A DNA stretch of 64,000 nucleotides. It comes from Campylorhamphus procurvoides (Eukaryota; Chordata; Aves; Passeriformes; Dendrocolaptidae). A model generated the notes under the pieces. The model did no database searches. It was not told the origin of the DNA and worked only from the letters and a program-made list of their open reading frames with translations. The translations under genes were made by a program, and so were the position numbers. This document shows positions 10,762 through 24,730 of this stretch, piece by piece. Each line of letters opens with the position of its first letter. Position 1 is the first letter of the stretch. Location: the NCBI GenBank assembly GCA_013396655.1, contig WBMV01006675.1, positions 817,031-881,030 of the forward strand. Direction: 5' to 3'.

Positions 10762-13312
10762 AATGTACTTTGGATTACATCCATAATTCCCAAGAGACAA
10801 AGAAAAAAGGAATAGTAGATCATTTCCTGGAAACTGGTAAAAGCTCAGCACATCTGCTAGAAAATGAGTCTGCATCTGAGCTCTTGTACTGACCTTTTAC
10901 AGAAGCCTTCTATGCTCACCTAAAAAAATAAATGCACAGAATAGAAAATAAAAATTCAGTGATAAAAGAGCTGCAAAGACTTTTTTATATGTCAGTATTT
11001 TCTTTACGAGTGTTTTCAAAGAAGGAAAAATGAAAATTTCTAATTACAACAGAGCAGTGAACTGTATGTATTACTAAATAATGTTAACTCAAATAAAGAC
11101 CAAAGCTGAGAAATAGCTGCAGGCTGCAAAACTAATAAATAGTAAGAAACAGTTTAAATTTGGAACAGATGTGAATGGTGACTGCAGCACACTCACTAAA
11201 ATGGAATCTGCAAGGTGTAAATGCTGGAGGTTCAGTTTAACAGACTTGAAAATAATTTTTTCAACAACAGAAATTAAGGAACTGCAATGTCTTCATAATA
11301 AGGACAAGAATAATCTAGAAGAAACAATGTTTCACTTGAACTTGAATTTAAAAAAAAGTCCTTTATAAAATATGTTTAAAACCATTATCATAACAAACTG
11401 TCTCAGAAAAGTCCGTTAAACTAAGTTTCTGAAAATCATGATACAGATATGTTTTATAAAAAAACCAAAACAGAACAAAAACAAACCAAAACACAACCAA
11501 AAAAAAACCCCAAACAAGCAAACAAACACAGACACAGACACAGACAATGTAGAAACAAATTATTTCTGTGTGAATGTGAATGTGTGTTAGACCAACAAAG
11601 TGATTGAGGAGCATAGAGCAGCTTAATCCTATTCTAAAATATCCTTGGGAATCAGCATCAACACAAATATAAATAATCACAAATTTTATCAGAAAGGCAA
11701 TTCTAGAACAGTTATGTTTAAAGAAGATTTTCAAACCAGAACCACATTTGGAGTTTGACTTTACAAAGACAATCAGAAATTTTCATCAAAGATAGCATGA
11801 CATAAAATAGAAGAAATAACATGAATAGGAACAAAAACAGAGGCCTGTAGAAAATCAATTAATTCCCAGAAGTGTGAAGTACATCCATGGAAGTGCTAAG
11901 CCTAAACTGCCTGCCAATGTGTCCAGTGTCACATCCTCTCCAATTTTAATCTTCCCAATCACATCCAAAATAGAGATTAGAATTATGATCTATGGTGGTT
12001 ACTACTAGTTAATTAGTGAGGAAGTATAAATTTGGTATTACATGTTCTTATTTCTATAGCTGCAGTTTTGGGTATTAAAAAAAGTAGATCCTTAACTGAA
12101 AAAGGATGTATTAACACAGATACAGTTATATCTGATGTACTAATAGAGATGTACTGTAAAGTGCATATTTTTCTTTATGATTGGTTCAAGAAATCTGTTT
12201 CTCAACAGTGTCCTAGATACCAAAAGCATGCACAAGAATTCATTCACACAGGAGATTAGTTTTATGATTTCTTTCACTAGTGATGAGCAAAGGTAAATGA
12301 TAGCTATGTTTTAACTTAAATACATACACACATATACTTGCACATGTTCCAGTTTTGTTAATATCAATAGTGAATATTTGAACATTAAAACTAAATAAAA
12401 TAGGTAATAAAGAGCCATTGAAAGGATGACTATATTTACCATTACCCATAAAGAAGGCTCAGGTATAAAATAATGGTCCTGTTGAGTCATTACAGTTTTG
12501 TTACTAAGGGAAGACAACTTTACCATTTTATGTTTCTAGGTTCAGAAAAAAACAGAAAAATGCATTCATAGAAAAAGATGTTGGCATTTTCAATGTGTGC
12601 CTAACTGCTTTTGAAAAGGGATAATTTCTTTACTTTGAATTAAGGTGTGCCAGTACAAAACTCTTGCTATTGTTAACGAGCACTTGAATCAGTGGCATTA
12701 CTCATGGCAGAAAGAAGTACTCAGGGTTCCTTTAGTAAAGTGCAAAGGGAGAGACAGGAGCAAGAGGAACTAGACTGTGAATGGAACTCAGCAAAGGTCT
12801 CAAAGACTGATGAGGATGGCTTCCAGAAACAGAATTGGCCCGCTGAACAGATGAGAAAAAATCTACACCAAACATACTTTATAGACTATACAGTTTTACA
12901 AAATAATTATTTTTCACCTATACTGATACAATGCTTTATTGACAGGTTCTTAGAAGAGGAATTCACATTGAACCAGGCTCTGAGCAATATAAGAAAAAGA
13001 GTAAATCACCTTACTTTTGAATATTTGACAGGTTAAATCAAAGAAAAGCAACTAAACTTGATGTTCAAATTGTCCCTGCTTCAGTGCCAAATTTTAGGTC
13101 TTTCCTTAGTCATGGCATATTGGAGGGAACATATACCCAGTATACTCAGAAACCTTTACAACTGAGACTTGAATACTTATGTTTGGAACAGAACTGACAA
13201 ACATTATCTACTCTATGTGACATGGAGATTGTGTATGTAAATATTTTTCTCCATGGAAACAATATGTATTCTTATAGTACCAAATTTGAATTGTGATCCT
13301 TTCTTCAAAGAT
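10762..13312. other. Unrecognised stretch with A/C-rich low complexity
   Basis: An A-rich segment with C interruptions and a (CAGACA)-like run occupies about 11459-11546. A 114-codon open frame at 12692-13036 (plus) has a charged, glutamine-rich N-terminal half but no domain I recognise and no coding support. Otherwise nothing is identified. Confidence 0.5.
11459..11546 (+). repeat. A-rich / CAGACA low-complexity tract
   Basis: The sequence is dominated by short A runs separated by C, ending in three cagaca-type repeats. The opposite strand therefore encodes a spurious cysteine/valine run in an open frame. Confidence 0.85.
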
Positions 13313-13346
13313 NNNNNNNNNNNNNNNNNNNNNNNNNNNNNNNNNN
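13313..13346. other. Assembly gap (34 N)
   Basis: Thirty-four undetermined bases, followed at once by ggt and a 12-base G run (13350-13361). The gap probably marks a G-rich segment that sequencing could not cross. Confidence 0.95.
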
Positions 13347-13892
13347 GGTGGGGGGGGGGGGAAGAGGGTGTTAAAAAATTTTTAATTTAAAATATTTATT
13401 TGTGAAAATCAGCATTTATATTTGTTTTTCTGATTGCATTTGGTTAAAATGTGACAAAACTACAGATCTAATAAAACTAGGCAATTGGAAAATGTCATAT
13501 TTTTGTATAACAAAGAGAAAGCAAATGTTCTTTTTAACCAACCCTTCCTGACCAAGTTCTGTCCTGAGTATGTGAAACAGATATGACCTGACCAAATCCA
13601 TCCAAATTGTTGAAAATATACAAAGAAAAAAAAAGTCTATTCCAATTTTCTTTGTAGTTATTTTTTATCTGTTCACTATCTTATTTATGCTCAAAACATA
13701 GAACATGAGATTTATATTCAATTTAACCCATAAATTAAGGGATTAACTTTTTACTTGATCTTTTTAGACCACGCCACATACAAGCTTTCAAAAGTTTCAT
13801 ATTGATGTCTCTTCCACACCTTCTCCCAAAACTGGAACAGTGCATTACAGACAGCAGCCACAGCATACCTGCACATATCTTGTGATCTGCAG
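13347..13892. other. Unrecognised AT-rich stretch after the gap
   Basis: It begins with the G run, then AT-rich DNA. No repeat or exon is recognised before the CR1 copy. Confidence 0.5.
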
Positions 13893-14825
13893 TTCCTTTA
13901 TCAATGACCTAGACCAAGATCAGGCTTACCCTCAGCAAGCTCGCAGATGATATGAAGCTGAGCAGTGCAGTTGACACAAAAGAAGGAAGGGATGTCATCC
14001 AGAGGGACCTGGACAAACTTGAGAACTCGCCCCATGAGAAACCAATAAAGTTCAACAAGTCCAAGTGCAAGGTGCTACACCTGGGTTGGGGAAATCCCAG
14101 ACATGAGTACGGACTGGAAGATGAACTCGCTGAGTGCAGCCCTGGCAGAAAGGACTTGGGAGTTCTGGCAGATGAAAAGCTGGACGTGTTACAGCAATGT
14201 GTGCTCACAGACCAGAAGGCCAACTGCATCCCGGGATACATCAAAAGAAACATGGTCAGCATGTCAAGGGAGGTGATTCTCCTCCTCTTTTAACTCCTGA
14301 GACCCCACCAGGAGTGCTGTGTCCAGCTGTAGGGTTCTCGGAACAGGAAAGATATCTATTTGTTGGAGTGGGTCCAGAGGAGGGTCACAAAGATCTTGAG
14401 CAGGCTAGAGCATTTCTCCTGTGAACAGAGTCTGAGTGAGCTGGGATTGTTCACCCCGAGAAGAGAAATTTCTGGGGATACCTCTCTGTGGCCTTCTCGT
14501 ACTTTAAAGGGGCTTATAAAAAAGAGGGAGAGGAACATTTTACATGGGCGGATAGTGATAGGACAAAGGGGAATGGTTTAAAACTAAAAAGAGGTTTAGA
14601 TTAGATGTTAGGAACAAGTTCTTTACTCATAGGGTGGTGAGGCACTCTAACATGTTGCCCAGAGAAGCTGAGGATGTCCCATCCCTGGCAGTACTCAAGG
14701 CCAGGTTAGATGGGCACTTGAGCTCTGTGGTTTACTGGGTGGCATCCCTGTCCACGGAAGGGAGGTTGGAAGTAAATGATCTTTAAGGTCCCCACCAACT
14801 TAAGCCTTTCTTTATTTCTATGATA
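13893..14825 (+). mobile_element. CR1 LINE, 5'-truncated, C-terminal RT to 3' end
   Basis: The copy begins within the reverse transcriptase ('FINDLDQD'-type start just after the palm) and runs to the 3' tail. An open stretch at 13952-14290 reads [13 protein letters not shown] and then [14 protein letters not shown], blocks typical of the CR1 ORF2 C-terminus. It then breaks by frameshift, and the 3' untranslated part follows ('ggtttagattagatgttagg', 'ggtttactgggtggcatccc', 'gatctttaaggtcccc'). The end is a degraded tttctatgata. The 3' part is close to the copy at 35570-36427, so the two are probably one subfamily. Confidence 0.9.
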
Positions 14826-15440
14826 ATTATTTGAAGTTTTCTTGTGAATTGCTTGGCCTAAGAAAGAAAAATAGTTCAGTTGACCCAGAGTCCCGAAGAA
14901 GCAACAGTGTGTTACTCACTGCTGTGAATCTGTAATATTCAGCAGCTTATTGTTCTGAGAGGGCTGAGGAATGATGCTTAGGAGAGCAATGAAACATGCA
15001 TGACTTCACATAACCTTCATACCAACAATCCAGGTGAAAGAAATAATAAGTAACTAAAGAAGAAGCCACAATGAAGGCAATGAGGTAGGTGACCTGTAAA
15101 AAGAAGATTTTAAATAGGAGGGTCCAGGCACTAAGAGAAATGGACTCTTGCTCATGTAACTTAGGAAGTAGAAGGGTATCTGTGTGATGTATGTAGAATA
15201 GAGATGCACACATTCCAGCAAAGATATCAGAAATATTTGTGGCATATGAAAACAGATATATAAATTATAATAGTTAAATTTCTTTACTTGTGTCTCTCAT
15301 GATAATAGAGGAACTGGTCTGTTAAAGGGAGAATATTTAGACCTAAAATCAATACTAGGACTAGTCTGATGAAAAATATATTGGGTAAGAGGATTTAAGG
15401 GAAGGTAATACACAATGGGGTAGGAAGGCTCTACGGATGT
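14826..15440. other. Unrecognised spacer between two CR1 copies
   Basis: About 600 bp with no repeat identified, separating two same-strand CR1 copies. Open frames are below 90 codons. Confidence 0.5.
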
Positions 15441-16260
15441 GGAAAGGCTGGACCCATGGGCCAAGGCCAATTGTGTGAGAGTCAACAGGGCCAAGTGTCA
15501 GGTCCTGCCCTTGTGTCAAAACAACCCCTTGCAGCTCTACAGGCTTGGGACAGAGTGACTGGAAAGCTGTCTGGTGGAAAAGGACATGGAAGTGTTGGTC
15601 AACAGCTGGCTGAACATGAGCCAGCAGTGTGCCCAGGTGGCCAAGGAAGCCTATGGCATCCTGGCCTGTGTCAGAAATAGTGTGGCCAGCTGGATCAGGA
15701 AAGTGATTGTCCCTCTGTACTTGGCACTGGTGAGGCCACACCTTGAATCCTCTGTTGAGTTTTGGGCCCCTCACTGCATGAAACACATTTTTATGCTAGA
15801 GTGTGTCCAGAGAAGGGCAACAAAGCCAATAAAGAGTCTGGAAGGCGAGTCTGATGAGGAGCAGCTCAGAGAGTTGAAGTTTTTAGCCTGGAGAAAAAAT
15901 TAGTCAGGGGTGACCTTACAACTCCCTACAACTGCCTGACAGGAAGATGTGGTGAGGTGGGAATGGGTCTCTTCTCCAGACTCCAAGCAATAGGACAGGA
16001 GGAAATACCCTTGAATTGCACCAGGGGAGGTTTAGATTGGATATTAAGAAAATCTTCTCCGAAAGGGTTGTCAAGAACTGGATGTGACTGCCCGAGGAAG
16101 TGGTTGAATCTCCAACCACAGAGGTATTTAAAAGAACTGTAGTTGTGGCACTGATGAACATGGTTTAGTGGTGGGCTTGGCAGTGCTAACTTAACAGTTG
16201 AACTCGATGATCTTACAGGTAATTTCCCAGCCTAAATCATAATATGTTTCTATTCGATGA
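15441..16260 (+). mobile_element. CR1 LINE, 5'-truncated, with 3' end
   Basis: Starts at 'aaaggctggacccatgggcc' and runs through the ORF2 C-terminal part (a readable stretch at 15574-15903 contains [10 protein letters not shown] and ECVQRRATK, matching the CR1 C-terminal blocks) into the 3' untranslated region and a degraded ttctattcgatga tail. It differs in sequence type from its neighbour at 13893, so it is a separate insertion of another subfamily. Stops interrupt every frame. Confidence 0.9.
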
Positions 16261-19200
16261 CTAAACCCCAGAACTTTCCATATGCAAATGATACAGATGG
16301 AAAACATCTAATGCTAGAATTTGCTAAGTATTCACCTTACAGAGCAACTTAATTTTAAGCACACAGAAAACATATAGCTATGCCAATAAAATATCTCCAG
16401 AGTTTAAGTAAAAACTGGCTTGCATATTTATGGATTAGTGAATGTACCTGTTTATTTACTGCTACTTATATCCAGATGAGGTAGCCTACTTTTTAGTTGT
16501 TATTTTTTTTCTGCAAAGGCTGTAAGAAAAAGGGCAATCATTATTTAATGAAAAAAAAAATGAACTGTGGATTGTTTCTGCCTTTGAGGGGTTTTTTCCT
16601 AAGTATTGTAACATAAAGTTAGTGCTTTGCAAAGTTTTTAAATGGGAAGGTGTAAACTACGCCATAGAACGTAAAACAGAGACAGGAGGAAAAAGGGGGC
16701 CTGAAGATCTGCCAGAACCTAAAGTGAATGTTTGCAACTTGAGTTAATTGTTAACAGTTAACAACTGAAAATGGAAGGCTGCAAAAGGAATGTTACTTTT
16801 TTTCTGCAATAAAAATATGCCAAGGCTCTAATTTAGTTATATTGGTGACTGTGGAGTTGTTCTGCAGTGAATTTCCCAAACCCTGAGGGCCTTCTCCAAA
16901 AACCTTGCACACGTACAATAGCCATCAGCTCCAAATCCAGTGGAAACACGAGGCTCTGTTTAATGAACTCTTCTAATAGATGTGGCAGGCCCTGACTCAG
17001 AAGAATCCTGTCCATGGGATTAAGAACAGCTATAGCATATGCTTAAATATCATTATATTCTTAAAAGTACCCAATGTGGGGTTTTGTTCAAAGTGCTTAG
17101 ATTTTAAAATATCTGTGTTTCTAGGGAAATAGACAAAAAATATGCATTGAAAGATCTAATGACATGTCATTAAAGAATCATGTTTACAACATAATAGTTG
17201 AATAATTTACTTTTTCTTTTTTTTCAAGTGCAAGATTGATGCAGTATTTATCATGAGTAGTCCTTCACATGGGTGATGCATACCTAAACCCCTATAAAGA
17301 TAGAAGTCCTGTTTGATTACACTTGTGCATTAAGCTCAACAACATATGAAACATTTTTGTCCAGATTTCTAGTTTTCTCTAGCATTTCTTGTTTCACCCC
17401 AAAGAAATTATATTCTCTGTGATAGAAAAATCAGGGCTTCTCCTCCAGCACTCCAGGAACATCACATAAAGCCAGGAAAAGCCAAATTCAAATAGAAGAA
17501 AAGTGGTTCTTGACACAGCATACAGATCTTTAGAAGTTTTTGCTGAAACAAGCTATTGAACCTAGAGGTTTACATGGGTCAAAAGGGGAAACTTGAGAGG
17601 AGTGTAAAAGTATTACATGGAGAGGCCATATCAAACTTAGGAAATCCCCAATCTCAAAATGTTTGGAGGCTGGGACAATAATACAGAGCACCGTTGTACA
17701 CATATGCACAGTTCTTACTCTTTCCTAAGCTGATGAGTCTCATTGGAGACAAGATGTTGGGTTGAATAAATCTTTTCTCTTGCAAATACTCACAGTCTTA
17801 TGTTCATAATTGGATGCTGTCATACAATAGTGAAAAACAATTTGCCAGACTACAGACCTTTGGCTGAATTAAGAATACAGAACACCTATCCAGGGTGTTC
17901 CTTGCATAGAACATTGTCACTGATTTTTAAAACCATGACTGCCTAAATATCTTGCACAGCACAGTTTGTGTGACTGCTGAAACATAAGAAGAATTGAGCT
18001 ACTGGAATAGAAAACATAACAAACGTTTCCAGAGACCAGATCTCCTTGTTATGAGAGTTTACTCCAAAGTTCCTCCAGCAAAGGAGAGGTAAGAAACTCA
18101 TGAGGCTGAGCAAGAAAACGGCTACACCTAATAGTGCTTTCCCTGTGCCAACATTCAGGCAACATCTTAGAGAACACTGTAAAAGGTTTGACTGAATGAA
18201 CACACCCAGCCATTCCTTCTATGAGGCATAAAAACATCTCTCCTCTTCTGAGAAGTCCTAACTAGGGTAAAAGGATAGTCATACGAATGGCAGACACTGC
18301 ACCACACAAACAATCACACTGACAATAAGTTGTTCGAAACGTCAAACATTTGATACCTCAGCAGGACAATAAATTTTAAATTAAATATTTCATATTCTAT
18401 TCATTCTACTTTCAATGCCAAACACTAAACACCACCCAGGAATAAAAGCTCCTTCTTTACTGTGATGTATTATTAAACCAAGGTGGGTTAGGGAGAAGAG
18501 AATATGCCTTTCACAGTAATTTTCTAACTTTTCTAATCACGGACATCCTAGTTCATGTCCAAGCACTAATTCATCAAATGCTGCAAACAATGTTCTACTC
18601 TAGACACATTTAAAAACTTACTGACTTAAGAATCAGTATGTCCTTGGCCAAATAAATATGATCTTAATCCTAAACTGAGCTTGCCCTAACTATCCTTCTG
18701 AGAAAGGGACTTTGACTCCTTAAATAAGACTCTTTGTTTTAGATATCATAGTGTCATAACTTTCTCCAGACCATCCATTAAGTCCACAAAGAAATACAGG
18801 AAATATTGATACGAAAGGCAAAAAATATTTTCCCACTAAAATAAATGCAACATAAGGCATCTTAAATTAAGCTTAAAGTAAGACTTTTCAGAATAGCAGT
18901 AATTGTATATTATACTATATCCTCTGTATATCAGAGAGTTCCCACTTCCACTGTGTTTATGGACACATCACTCTACTCTTATATGATGATTTAACAGGAC
19001 CCCTAGTTAAGTTTGAATTTTTCTGAATTTGCTATTTAATCTGGTTTGCCTTCTAATTTTCCTTCATAACATTAAACTACTTATCAGTCAAATCGTTCAG
19101 TGAACTATGCATTAATCTGCTAATGACACCATCTGTATTTAGTTTAATTCTGCAATGAAAATATTGCCTATGAAAGCTGGCCTGCAAAATAAGGTCTTAT

Positions 19201-22200
19201 TATCCAGTGTGCACATTTGTATAACTCCCACTAAGATGGAGCAACCACAGGAAATTCAGTGTAACTTTCCAGAAATATGATGACATTTGGAAGACAGGGT
19301 GACACATAAGGATGTTACTCAGTAAATTTATTATTTTATGCCTTACCAAGATGACCCTGATCTTGAGATCAGTGCTCATTTATCTTATCTGCTGTAACAA
19401 AATTTCACAGCCCTTTTTTCCCCCTCTGAAACTATTGGTAAAGACAACTGGACTAACAGTATTTATTTTGGTTTATTTCAACATTTTTTATTTTTCATTA
19501 GAAGCTTATTTATATTATTAGAAACATGTCTATTACTCAGATTTATTTGTATACAGTTTCTTGTCTCCTCACTAATCCCTTATTTAAACAATGAATTTAT
19601 GTTCATTTTACTCTAGTCTTATAATGCTTCTGCTTATTTCTGGAGAAGCTATTAAAAACTTCTCTATTCTGTAGTGAGCAATCTCTTCTGTCACCACCTT
19701 CAGATTTTAGGATCCGTAATCTATATAGCTTTGGAGTTCAGCCTGTTTTTAGAAATATTAACTTCTGCCAGACTTGTCCTACTGTTATTCCTAATGTTCT
19801 CAATTGACTTTTATGGAAAATGTGCATTGCTGTGTCCAGTCAGTTAATGCAGAGAGAGTGAGAATCCAGCTCCCCGTGCCATAGTGAATCAAGGAGTTAA
19901 TGCTGAACTGCAGAATGATCCGGGGGAGGAGATGCCTATAATCCCTCCAGCCTCCAGAAAATCCCTTTCAGTATAAGGGAGAGTGACAGAGAAATTGTTG
20001 CTAAAAATATATATGTTTATCCACCTGTATTTCTAAAGCAACCAAAAGAAATCTGTTTCTCAATGAAGCCACATAATGAAAAAGTCCTGGTTCCATGATG
20101 ATTTGTTCAGGTCCCAAGCCTTGAGTAAGGAACGTAAGGAGTTAAACACTTTGAATTCCACCACAATGAAGGGCAAGAATGAGATACTTTTTGCTGATAG
20201 TCCTCCCCAGTGAAACTTAAATATGCCAAACAACAGGAGAATAAAGAAGGGTTGGAGTTTACTTAGAGAGATTCTCCTGTATATTGCATGGATGGCTTTA
20301 AAATTGTATTTGAGAAAATCTTATTTTCATTTGATAAAAGGAATATTCTGTTTCAGGATTTGCAACTGGACTCAGCTTTTCTCCTTTCAGCAGAACGCCC
20401 TAACAACTGTGTGACTAACTGTGCCCTGACAACTATCCAGTGCTTCTCTGCTTGCTTTCATTAAAGTAGTGCCCAAAAGACAGAAGTCTTTCCATCAGCT
20501 TGGTAATTAGGTTTGTCTTCTGAGAACTCCAGTTCTTTCTTAGAGTTTTCATTTCCTGGTTAAGTGCTAAACATTAAATTAAACAAAAGGCAAGGGCAAC
20601 AGTCACTGTCTTCTGGAGTTCTGTAACAGAGTTTTCCAGAGCACCCAGACAGATCACTATCATTGGGTTGCTGTGTTTTCTTTCTCCTAAAGTATTCAGT
20701 CCACCTCTGCAATCAAGTGATAAACCATGAGAACGTCACAACAGAAACATACCCAGATCCTTTTTGCAAAACTGAGGGTGGAAAAAGTAAAAGTGCTGAG
20801 AAGGGGCTGGAGTAGAGGGAAAGAAGTCAATAGTAGTTGCAGAAGAAGTTATATCTAAGATAAAGCTTCTTAGTGATGAAACCACGCACAGGAACAAGTT
20901 TGTTGCTTTTCCTTAAACCAGTGTGGGGTTTCTGCACTTATTTCTCAAATACATATGAGAGGCAATGAGGACTGAGCTAACAGGGTTATTCTGTAGATAC
21001 CACTTTTACTCAGAGGTTTTTGCTAGAATAATAATGAAGAAAAAATATAGGAAGAATGATAACTCACTTTCCTTCAGCAGAAATAAAAGGTTTCTTGGGT
21101 AAAATGGATCATCATGTCCCTCCTTAAAAAAAACCATCAAAATGAATTATTACACTGCAAACAATCAGCATGTCACAGCATTGAAAAAAACACTGAATCT
21201 CTTCATGTCATGCTTCATGTCGTCTTATACTTTGTTTAGAGGGAAAAAAGGAATTGAACTTTAACAGGATTAATGTATAGAATTTCCTAAAATCATGCAT
21301 TATATAAAAGCAAAATATTTCTGAAGAAACAATCACAAAAAAATTTTGCTAAAATATATCAAACAAAAGAAAATCTTAATCTCATATTCATACTGCAGAA
21401 CACAAAATGCAAACATATACCCATTAAGATCAAACTGAACTGAGGAAACAAATGAAATTATTCAATATTCAAAGAAGCTGAGCATATTTTAATTGAAGGC
21501 TATCATCTCAATTAAACCTTTTAAAAGTTTTTGGTGAACCTGAAGAGTATTGATATGGCCACTTACTCTGCCTCAGCAGTTGAGTGCACCACATCTGTTG
21601 GAGGACAGGAATTGCTTAAACCAGATTGGCTGAATTTGAAAAAGCACAGTCATCTCTAGGTTTAGGCCAAATTCTAACTTTAGGGCTGATTCTCTGTCAA
21701 TAGAAATGCCATGACTCTGTGCAGTGCTTTGCTGTCTTGATAAAAAGGTATCTAGAAAAATTCCAACTTTTCATGTAGAACACCATTTCCTCCTCCTTTT
21801 TGAAAAATTTCCCAGCAATCCAAAGTTAATTTTAAAAAGGGCTGTAGGGAGCAAGTTTTCTGTGTATTGTTTCAGTCTGTACTTAGATCATTAATATGAG
21901 TTTGCATAACTATTCTGTGTAGAGGCCAGTGGAAATTTTCGTCTAGAAACATGGGCACATTCACATACATTTTTTTCTGGACAGCATAATAATGAATACT
22001 CACTTATCCAATAATTTAGTTTCATATTTAAATGATCATCCTGAGCGAATTAAATTTGAGGAAACACATTTTCACATATATCTAAATTTTTGGCTCACAA
22101 TGTTGGTTTCAGACATTTGACACATTTTACCTGCAGGTTGAATAAAACCTTTTGGAACTTGGTCAGACTATCAGTGATATTAAAGTCTTACCTATGTGAT

Positions 22201-22959
22201 TCCATCATCTTCATTTGCCTTTTGCTAGCCTCTACATTTGTAGATCCATAGAAAAAGGAAACTTCCCCCTTCTCAAAATATAGCTCTTACCTTTACATTC
22301 GTTTGTTTGTTTCTGTCTAGCAGATAAAAAAGACTATTTTGAATGTATTTTTCTCTTCAAATAGTACCTAAACCAAATTGCAAGATAACAGGTCCAGAAA
22401 CTTTTGCAACTTTGCATACTCCCAAGAGATCTCAAAATTAAGTGATTAAATATTTCGTTCCTGTGTCACAGCACTTTCATTCAGGTTGTGCAAAGCATAA
22501 CAGGGGTACTCATTAATCTCGTCAATTGTCCAAAGAAATAAAGAATTATGTATTACATTGTACTTCAAATGCACAAAATTCTTTAATGTATCATTCTAGA
22601 TGTTTATTTTTTATATTCATTTCAATTATTAACTTTTTAAAATATTCTTTAATAGATAGGGGAAAATAAAGTGTGCAATTTTCAGTTTAGCATTTTTTTA
22701 AAATACCCATGATAGTCTGTAATAAAAGACTGGAAGGAGGAACAACACAAGTAAAGACCTCACCTCTTGCACAAAGATTTTACAATAGAAGGAAAGCAAT
22801 GCAATTAGTTTATAAAAAAATGATGTTTGATTAAGTATTTTTCCTCCATAGTGTGCATATACCATCTACTTTGAATAGGACAGAAGAAATGCACAGTTAT
22901 TATTACTCAGGGCATGTCATTACTCCATCATTGAAAGCTGCTTCTCTGGGCCTGTTCCA
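16261..22959. other. Long unrecognised AT-rich stretch
   Basis: Almost 6.7 kb with no gene, RNA or repeat recognised. Open frames are at most 86 codons. Small A or T runs are common. A segment at about 19850-20000 is somewhat richer in G+C than its surroundings, but nothing in it is identifiable. Confidence 0.45.
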
Positions 22960-23090
22960 CTGACTCACCATTCTCACAGTAAAGAATTTCATCCTAATAT
23001 CTCTCTAAATTTACATTCTTTCAGTTTAAAGTCATTATCCCTCGATCTGTCACTAAATGCCCTTGCAAAAAGTCCTCTCATGCTGAATCA
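22960..23090 (-). mobile_element. CR1 LINE fragment, minus strand
   Basis: In plus orientation it reads 'agtaaagaatttcatcctaa', 'ttcagtttaaagtcattatc', 'gatctgtcactaaatgccct' and 'tgcaaaaagtcc'. This is the antisense of the CR1 3' region that in sense reads 'gatattaggaagaaattcttt'. Both ends are lost. It is one of the few CR1 pieces here on the minus strand. Confidence 0.8.
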
Positions 23091-24034
23091 CTTGGCCTTG
23101 TCATTTTTTGTAAACACTTGTAAAAAAGGAAATGAAGAATTTTGGGAAAATTTGATAAAAGAGATTTTTTTCTTACTAGTTACTATAAACATGATTTCCA
23201 CTCTTAGCAATGCTGCCTTTATTAATCTGTGTCATTATATGTATTTATATCATTCCCTTATATATGAAGTAAAACATATGACAACACATTTGCTGTCTTG
23301 CAGTTACTAGGAAAGTTTAACCAAGAGCTTCTTTTCAGTAGCCATAAACAATTTCTTTCTCCATGCCACTTTTCTCAGTAATTCTCTCAATTTCAAGCTA
23401 TCCACCTAGCTCTCACTGCAATGAAAACTAGGTCACAATCTAATCTGCAGTACATGCACTCTTTTCACCAACGTGGGGGTAAAAGACACAGCAAATCTTA
23501 AAAAATTCCATTATATCTGGGCAGTATTCATATTTTTACCACAAAAAGTATTTCCAAAGACTTTGTCCTAAATACAGCCTTAAAGAAGTTCTGTCTTTTC
23601 CTTCTTTGTCTTGTGCCACTGGCTTTTCAGATCCATACACAAGGTGTAAAATACAGTTAGGTCATGATTCAGGTGTCAAGGCTTTTTCACCTATTTTGAG
23701 CCTTGCTTACTAATGAAATGTGGTTTAATTCAATTCACTCATTTTTCACTTCTGTGTCAAAATCAATCTTCATATCGTGTTGACCTGTTGGATATGGAAA
23801 TATGCAGAATACCACATTTCTTCAGATTACATGTTTTCCTGTGTAAACAAGAAAGACCCTTCCAGTGAACACACTGGAGGAATGGCAACACTCAAGAGCT
23901 CAAACCTTAAATCTTAGGCATTGGACACTTCAAACTGGAACTCAACTTCCAGAAACAAATCCACTTCTCTTAATCTGCCTCACGGGGTGTTGGCTACAAT
24001 CTATCCCACGTGAAATGTTTCTACTCCCCTGAAT
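23091..24034. other. Unrecognised stretch upstream of the large CR1 copy
   Basis: No repeat or exon is recognised. The last few dozen bases may already belong to the CR1 copy that follows. Confidence 0.45.
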
Positions 24035-24730
24035 TTAGCATGAGGGACAAGTAAGAGGAACACAAAGCTTTGGTGCAATCCCAGACATTTGACATCACTG
24101 GCATAAATGAAACCTGGTGGGATTAGTCGTGTGACTACAGTGCCCTGTTGGATGTTACAGGCTCTTCAGGAGGAATAGTCAGGGCAGAAAAGGTGGGGGA
24201 AGCGGCACTCTATGTAATAGAGGGATTAGAATGTCAGGAGCTCACAACTGGCACTCGCATAGTTGAGAGCCTGTGAGTGAGAATCAAGGGACAAACAAAT
24301 AATGTGGATCTCACCACAGGAATCTACTATAGACCTGCCAGCCACAATGATGATGTCAGTGAATTATCCTTTGAGGAACTAAGGGACATTTCCAAGGCAA
24401 CTCTTCTTGCCCTTATGAAGGACTCCAACTTGCCAGAAATTGACTGCAAGCATCACACAGCTGCTACAACCTGGGCCAGAAGATTCCTAAAAAAACTGAA
24501 TAACAACTTTATGGATCAGGCCCCAAGAGAGCTGACTCAAAAAGATGCCTTCCTTGATCTGCTGCTTCTCAACAGAGGTGATCTTGTGAACGAAGTGGAG
24601 ATTGATGGCCATCTTGGCCACAGCGACCATGAAGTGATGGAGTTTAAAATCTCTGTTGGCGGGAGGAAAAATGCCAGCAAAACGTCAAGTCTGCATATGA
24701 GAAGAGCTGAATTCAGGCTGCTTAGGTAAT
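24035..24730 (+). pseudogene. CR1 ORF2 endonuclease domain (APE-like), broken
   Basis: The APE-like endonuclease of CR1 nicks the target DNA to prime reverse transcription. Recognisable blocks are NETWWD (catalytic Glu codon at 24109), then IYYRPASHND near 24325, a degraded MKDSNLP block (Asp codon at 24421, where the family has an Asp-Phe-Asn motif), and HLGHSDHEVMEFKI with the Ser-Asp-His triad intact (24619-24630). Codons 24277-24729 are open (150 codons), but in-frame stops lie just after the Trp-Trp-Asp motif (24124) and before 24277. It is not functional. The same domain end recurs, more damaged, at 3988. Confidence 0.88.

Noticed and set aside
11363..11734. 123-codon minus-strand frame with a cysteine/valine run
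   Set aside because: The run is the antisense of an A-rich and CAGACA simple repeat, not a protein feature.
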